A program made the position numbers and the translations under genes. Below, piece after piece: positions 6,080 through 8,171 of a DNA stretch of 8,171 nucleotides. Numbering within the stretch: the stretch's first letter is position 1; each line of letters starts with the position of its first letter. Origin of the DNA: an uncultured Alphaproteobacteria bacterium (GTDB taxonomy: Bacteria > Pseudomonadota > Alphaproteobacteria > Rhizobiales > Aestuariivirgaceae); the NCBI GenBank assembly GCA_937868035.1, contig CALMLK010000155.1, forward strand, positions 1-8,171. The letters run 5' to 3'. The notes under the pieces were generated by a model. It ran no database searches. It saw only the letters and a program-made list of their open reading frames with translations, and had not been told where the DNA came from.

Positions 6080-7522
6080 TCAGCGGTCCTTCAACTGTTT
6101 CAGCCACTCTACAGCAGCTTTTTTGACGTTGCGAGGGGCAGTGCCGCCAAGGCTCGTGCGGCTGGCCACCGAAGCCTCGACGGTCAGGACCTTGAACGCG
6201 TCTATGCTGATCCGCTTCTCCACCGACTGGAGATCGGCGAGAGACAACTCATCAAGCCGCACCCCCTTGCTCTCCGCCAACGCCACGATGCGCCCCGTGA
6301 CGTGGTGAGCTTCGCGGAACGGCATCTGCAGCGAGCGCACCAGCCAATCCGCAAGGTCGGTGGCGGTGGAATAGCCCGTCATGGCAGCGGCGCGCATCGC
6401 CTCGGTATTGGGCTCCATGTCACGCACCATGCCCGCCATGGCTGCCAGCGCCAGGGCCAGCGCATCGAAGGCGTCGAAGGCCGGTTCCTTGTCTTCCTGC
6501 ATGTCCTTGGAATAAGCCAGCGGCAGGCCCTTCATCACCACGGCAAGCGCCATGAAGGCGCCGAGAATGCGGCCCGGCTTCGCGCGCACCAGTTCGGCCG
6601 CATCCGGATTGCGCTTCTGCGGCATGATGGAAGAGCCGGTCGTGAACTTGTCCGTGAGCTTGACGAAGCGGAACTGCGCGGTCGTCCACAGCACGATTTC
6701 TTCGGCCATGCGCGACAACGTGATCGCGCAGATGGAGCACGCCGCCAGAACCTCCAGCACATAGTCACGCGCCGACACGGCATCGAGCGAATTGCGCATG
6801 GGCCCCGAGAAGCCAAGCGCCTTCGCTGTCCTCTTGCGGTCAATGGGGTAGGGTGTGCCGGCGAGGGCCGCGGCACCGAGTGGCGATTCGTTGAGCCGTG
6901 CCCGCGCATCGCGCAAGCGCCCGCGGTCACGCGACAGCATTTCCACGTAGGCGAGACAGTGGTGGCCGAAGGTGATGGGCTGCGCCACCTGCAGATGGGT
7001 GAAGCCCGGCATCACCGTGGCCGCATGGGTCTCGGCCTTGCCCGCGAGCGCCCGCATGAGATCGCTGATGGCCGTATCAAGGGCATCGACAACGTCGCGT
7101 ATATAGAGGCGCATGTCGGTGGCCACCTGGTCGTTGCGCGAGCGGGCCGTGTGCAACCGCCCCGCCGGTTCGCCAATGAGGTCCTTGAGCCGGGACTCCA
7201 CATTCATGTGAATGTCCTCCAGCGCCGCGCTGAACGAGAACGTGCCTCCCGCAATGTCCTTGCGCACCGCGTCGAGACCCTTGCCGATGGCGGCGGCGTC
7301 GGTCTTGCTGATGATGCCCTGTTCCGCCAGCATCGCCGCATGGGCTTTGGAGCCGGCGATATCCTGCGCGTAAAGTCGCTTGTCGAAACCGATGGACGCA
7401 TTGATCTCGGCCATGATGGCAGCAGGACCGCTGGCGAAGCGCCCGCCCCACATGCTATTCGAGCCGGGCGTCTGCGCGGTGTTCTTTTCGGACCCGGTCT
7501 TCTTCACGGACTTTGTCATCAT
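6080..7522 (-). CDS. argH: Argininosuccinate lyase
   Basis: The 480-residue enzyme of the fumarase/aspartase superfamily splits argininosuccinate into arginine and fumarate, the last step of arginine synthesis; it works as a cytoplasmic tetramer. The superfamily signature [12 protein letters not shown] begins at residue 296, with Ser297 matching the catalytic serine and Lys303 downstream. His176 in PGFTHLQ and the HTARSRNDQ stretch (124-132) match other active-site regions. MWGGRF at 24-29 is the usual beginning of the enzyme core, so the first ~23 residues (rich in Lys, Ser, Thr) form a somewhat long, variable leader. Two adjacent ATGs, at 7522 and 7519, are both possible; GGGA upstream fits either. 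The gene heads the argH-lipoprotein-lysA-TIGR02302 run, and its start is 30 bases from the divergent tlpA-like gene, so its promoter must overlap that gene or its leader. Confidence 0.97.
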   Translation of the reverse strand: MMTKSVKKTGSEKNTAQTPGSNSMWGGRFASGPAAIMAEINASIGFDKRLYAQDIAGSKAHAAMLAEQGIISKTDAAAIGKGLDAVRKDIAGGTFSFSAALEDIHMNVESRLKDLIGEPAGRLHTARSRNDQVATDMRLYIRDVVDALDTAISDLMRALAGKAETHAATVMPGFTHLQVAQPITFGHHCLAYVEMLSRDRGRLRDARARLNESPLGAAALAGTPYPIDRKRTAKALGFSGPMRNSLDAVSARDYVLEVLAACSICAITLSRMAEEIVLWTTAQFRFVKLTDKFTTGSSIMPQKRNPDAAELVRAKPGRILGAFMALAVVMKGLPLAYSKDMQEDKEPAFDAFDALALALAAMAGMVRDMEPNTEAMRAAAMTGYSTATDLADWLVRSLQMPFREAHHVTGRIVALAESKGVRLDELSLADLQSVEKRISIDAFKVLTVEASVASRTSLGGTAPRNVKKAAVEWLKQLKDR

Positions 7523-7552
7523 TTTTCCCAGTTTTCAGGCGAGCCCCACCAT

Positions 7553-8171
7553 ATGACCCGTTCCAACATGATCAAACCCTTTGCCACGGCGCCACTGGTG
7601 ATCGTGATCCTGCTCATTGCAGCGGGGCTTTACTGGTTCAGGGTGGACACTGGCAAGGTGGAAACCCCGGCGGCAGACCCCGGGGCCGTGGCGACTCCCG
7701 GCCAGGTTCAAGGGCTGAAGGCCCTGGCCACGGGGCCGCTCGCCGCACTTCTCGTGAGCGAACCACGCAAGGATATTCCCCCCTTCACCTTCAGGGATGG
7801 CACGGGCGCCGGGAAGTCCCTCGCTGATTTCAGGGGAAGGGTGGTGATACTGAACCTCTGGGCCACCTGGTGTGCGCCCTGCCGCAAGGAAATGCCCGAT
7901 CTGGCCGCACTTCAGAAAGACATGGGCGGACCCGGATTTGAAGTGGTGGCCCTGAGCCTCGACCGCAAGGGACTGGAAGCTTCCGCCGCCTTCCTCAAGG
8001 ACGTGGGCGCGGACAATCTCGCGCTTTACACCGATGTCGAGAGCAAGGCGCTGGCGGCGGTGAATGCGCTGGGTCTTCCGGCCACGCTGCTGGTGGACAA
8101 GGACGGCAAGGAAGCGGCCCGCCTGCTCGGCCCCGCCGCCTGGTCGTCGGATGAAGCGAAGGCAATCATCC
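7553..8171 (+). CDS. tlpA: TlpA-family membrane-anchored thiol-disulfide (thioredoxin-like) protein, C-terminus beyond the right edge
   Basis: An open frame of 206 codons runs off the window. It has an N-terminal anchor at about 14-29 (PLVIVILLIAAGLYWF), a Gly/Ala/Pro-rich linker at about 35-70, then a thioredoxin fold. The redox motif is WCAPC with Cys107 and Cys110, preceded by VVILNLWATW; the cis-proline is Pro176 in GLPATLLVD. This layout is that of TlpA/ResA-like periplasmic reductases. In bradyrhizobia TlpA reduces copper-chaperone and CoxB cysteines during cytochrome oxidase assembly; related proteins act in cytochrome c maturation. The exact partner here is inferred at best. The ATG at 7553 follows AGGCGAG by nine bases; Met6 (7568) is an alternative. 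Divergent placement beside argH recurs in rhizobial genomes to my knowledge. Confidence 0.9.
   Translation, partial: MTRSNMIKPFATAPLVIVILLIAAGLYWFRVDTGKVETPAADPGAVATPGQVQGLKALATGPLAALLVSEPRKDIPPFTFRDGTGAGKSLADFRGRVVILNLWATWCAPCRKEMPDLAALQKDMGGPGFEVVALSLDRKGLEASAAFLKDVGADNLALYTDVESKALAAVNALGLPATLLVDKDGKEAARLLGPAAWSSDEAKAII

Noticed and set aside
1..8171. Mobile element, CRISPR array, phage or defence system
   Set aside because: No transposase, integrase, regularly spaced repeat, terminal inverted repeat or defence-type domain was found. All genes fit a conserved chromosomal core neighbourhood.

Overview
The window is GC-rich DNA with tightly packed genes, and every recognisable gene is a chromosomal housekeeping or envelope gene. 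The neighbourhoods point to an alphaproteobacterium, most likely of the Hyphomicrobiales (Rhizobiales): ftsE divergent from a zinc-ribbon/DUF3426 membrane protein plus hpt; argH - small lipoprotein - lysA - TIGR02302 protein in one run; and a TlpA-type thioredoxin divergent from argH. The TIGR02302 protein family is characteristic of Alphaproteobacteria, and a perfect CtrA-type box (TTAA-N7-TTAA) near the left end agrees with this. I cannot name a genus.

Layout, left to right. Positions 1-114 (minus) hold the N-terminus of FtsE, cut by the window edge. Positions 115-187 form a short divergent regulatory region with the CtrA-like box, repeated TAACC units and a small hairpin that abuts the next start codon. 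Positions 188-1437 (plus) hold a two-gene unit: a zinc-ribbon, single-pass membrane protein of unknown function, translationally coupled (ATGA overlap) to hypoxanthine phosphoribosyltransferase. Positions 1456-1929 (minus) encode an SRPBCC/AHSA1-type protein with a GTG start behind a strong ribosome binding site; it converges on hpt. Positions 1930-2115 are a gap that probably carries its promoter and a weak terminator candidate.

Positions 7522 down to 2116 (minus) look like one operon: argH (last step of arginine synthesis), a 35-residue LptM-like lipoprotein, lysA (last step of lysine synthesis), then an 839-residue TIGR02302/DUF4175 membrane protein with a long helical and Gln/Gly/Met-rich tail. 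The first three genes are separated by only 3 and 10 bases. Only 30 bases from the argH start, and divergent from it, a membrane-anchored TlpA-like thiol-disulfide protein begins and runs off the right edge.

Functionally the window mixes amino-acid synthesis (argH, lysA), purine salvage (hpt), cell division (ftsE), and envelope or redox proteins (lipoprotein, TIGR02302 protein, TlpA). I see no mobile element, CRISPR array, RNA gene or defence system. The least explained items are the CtrA-like box and its divergent promoter arrangement, the zinc-ribbon/DUF3426 protein, the tiny lipoprotein, and the TIGR02302 protein.
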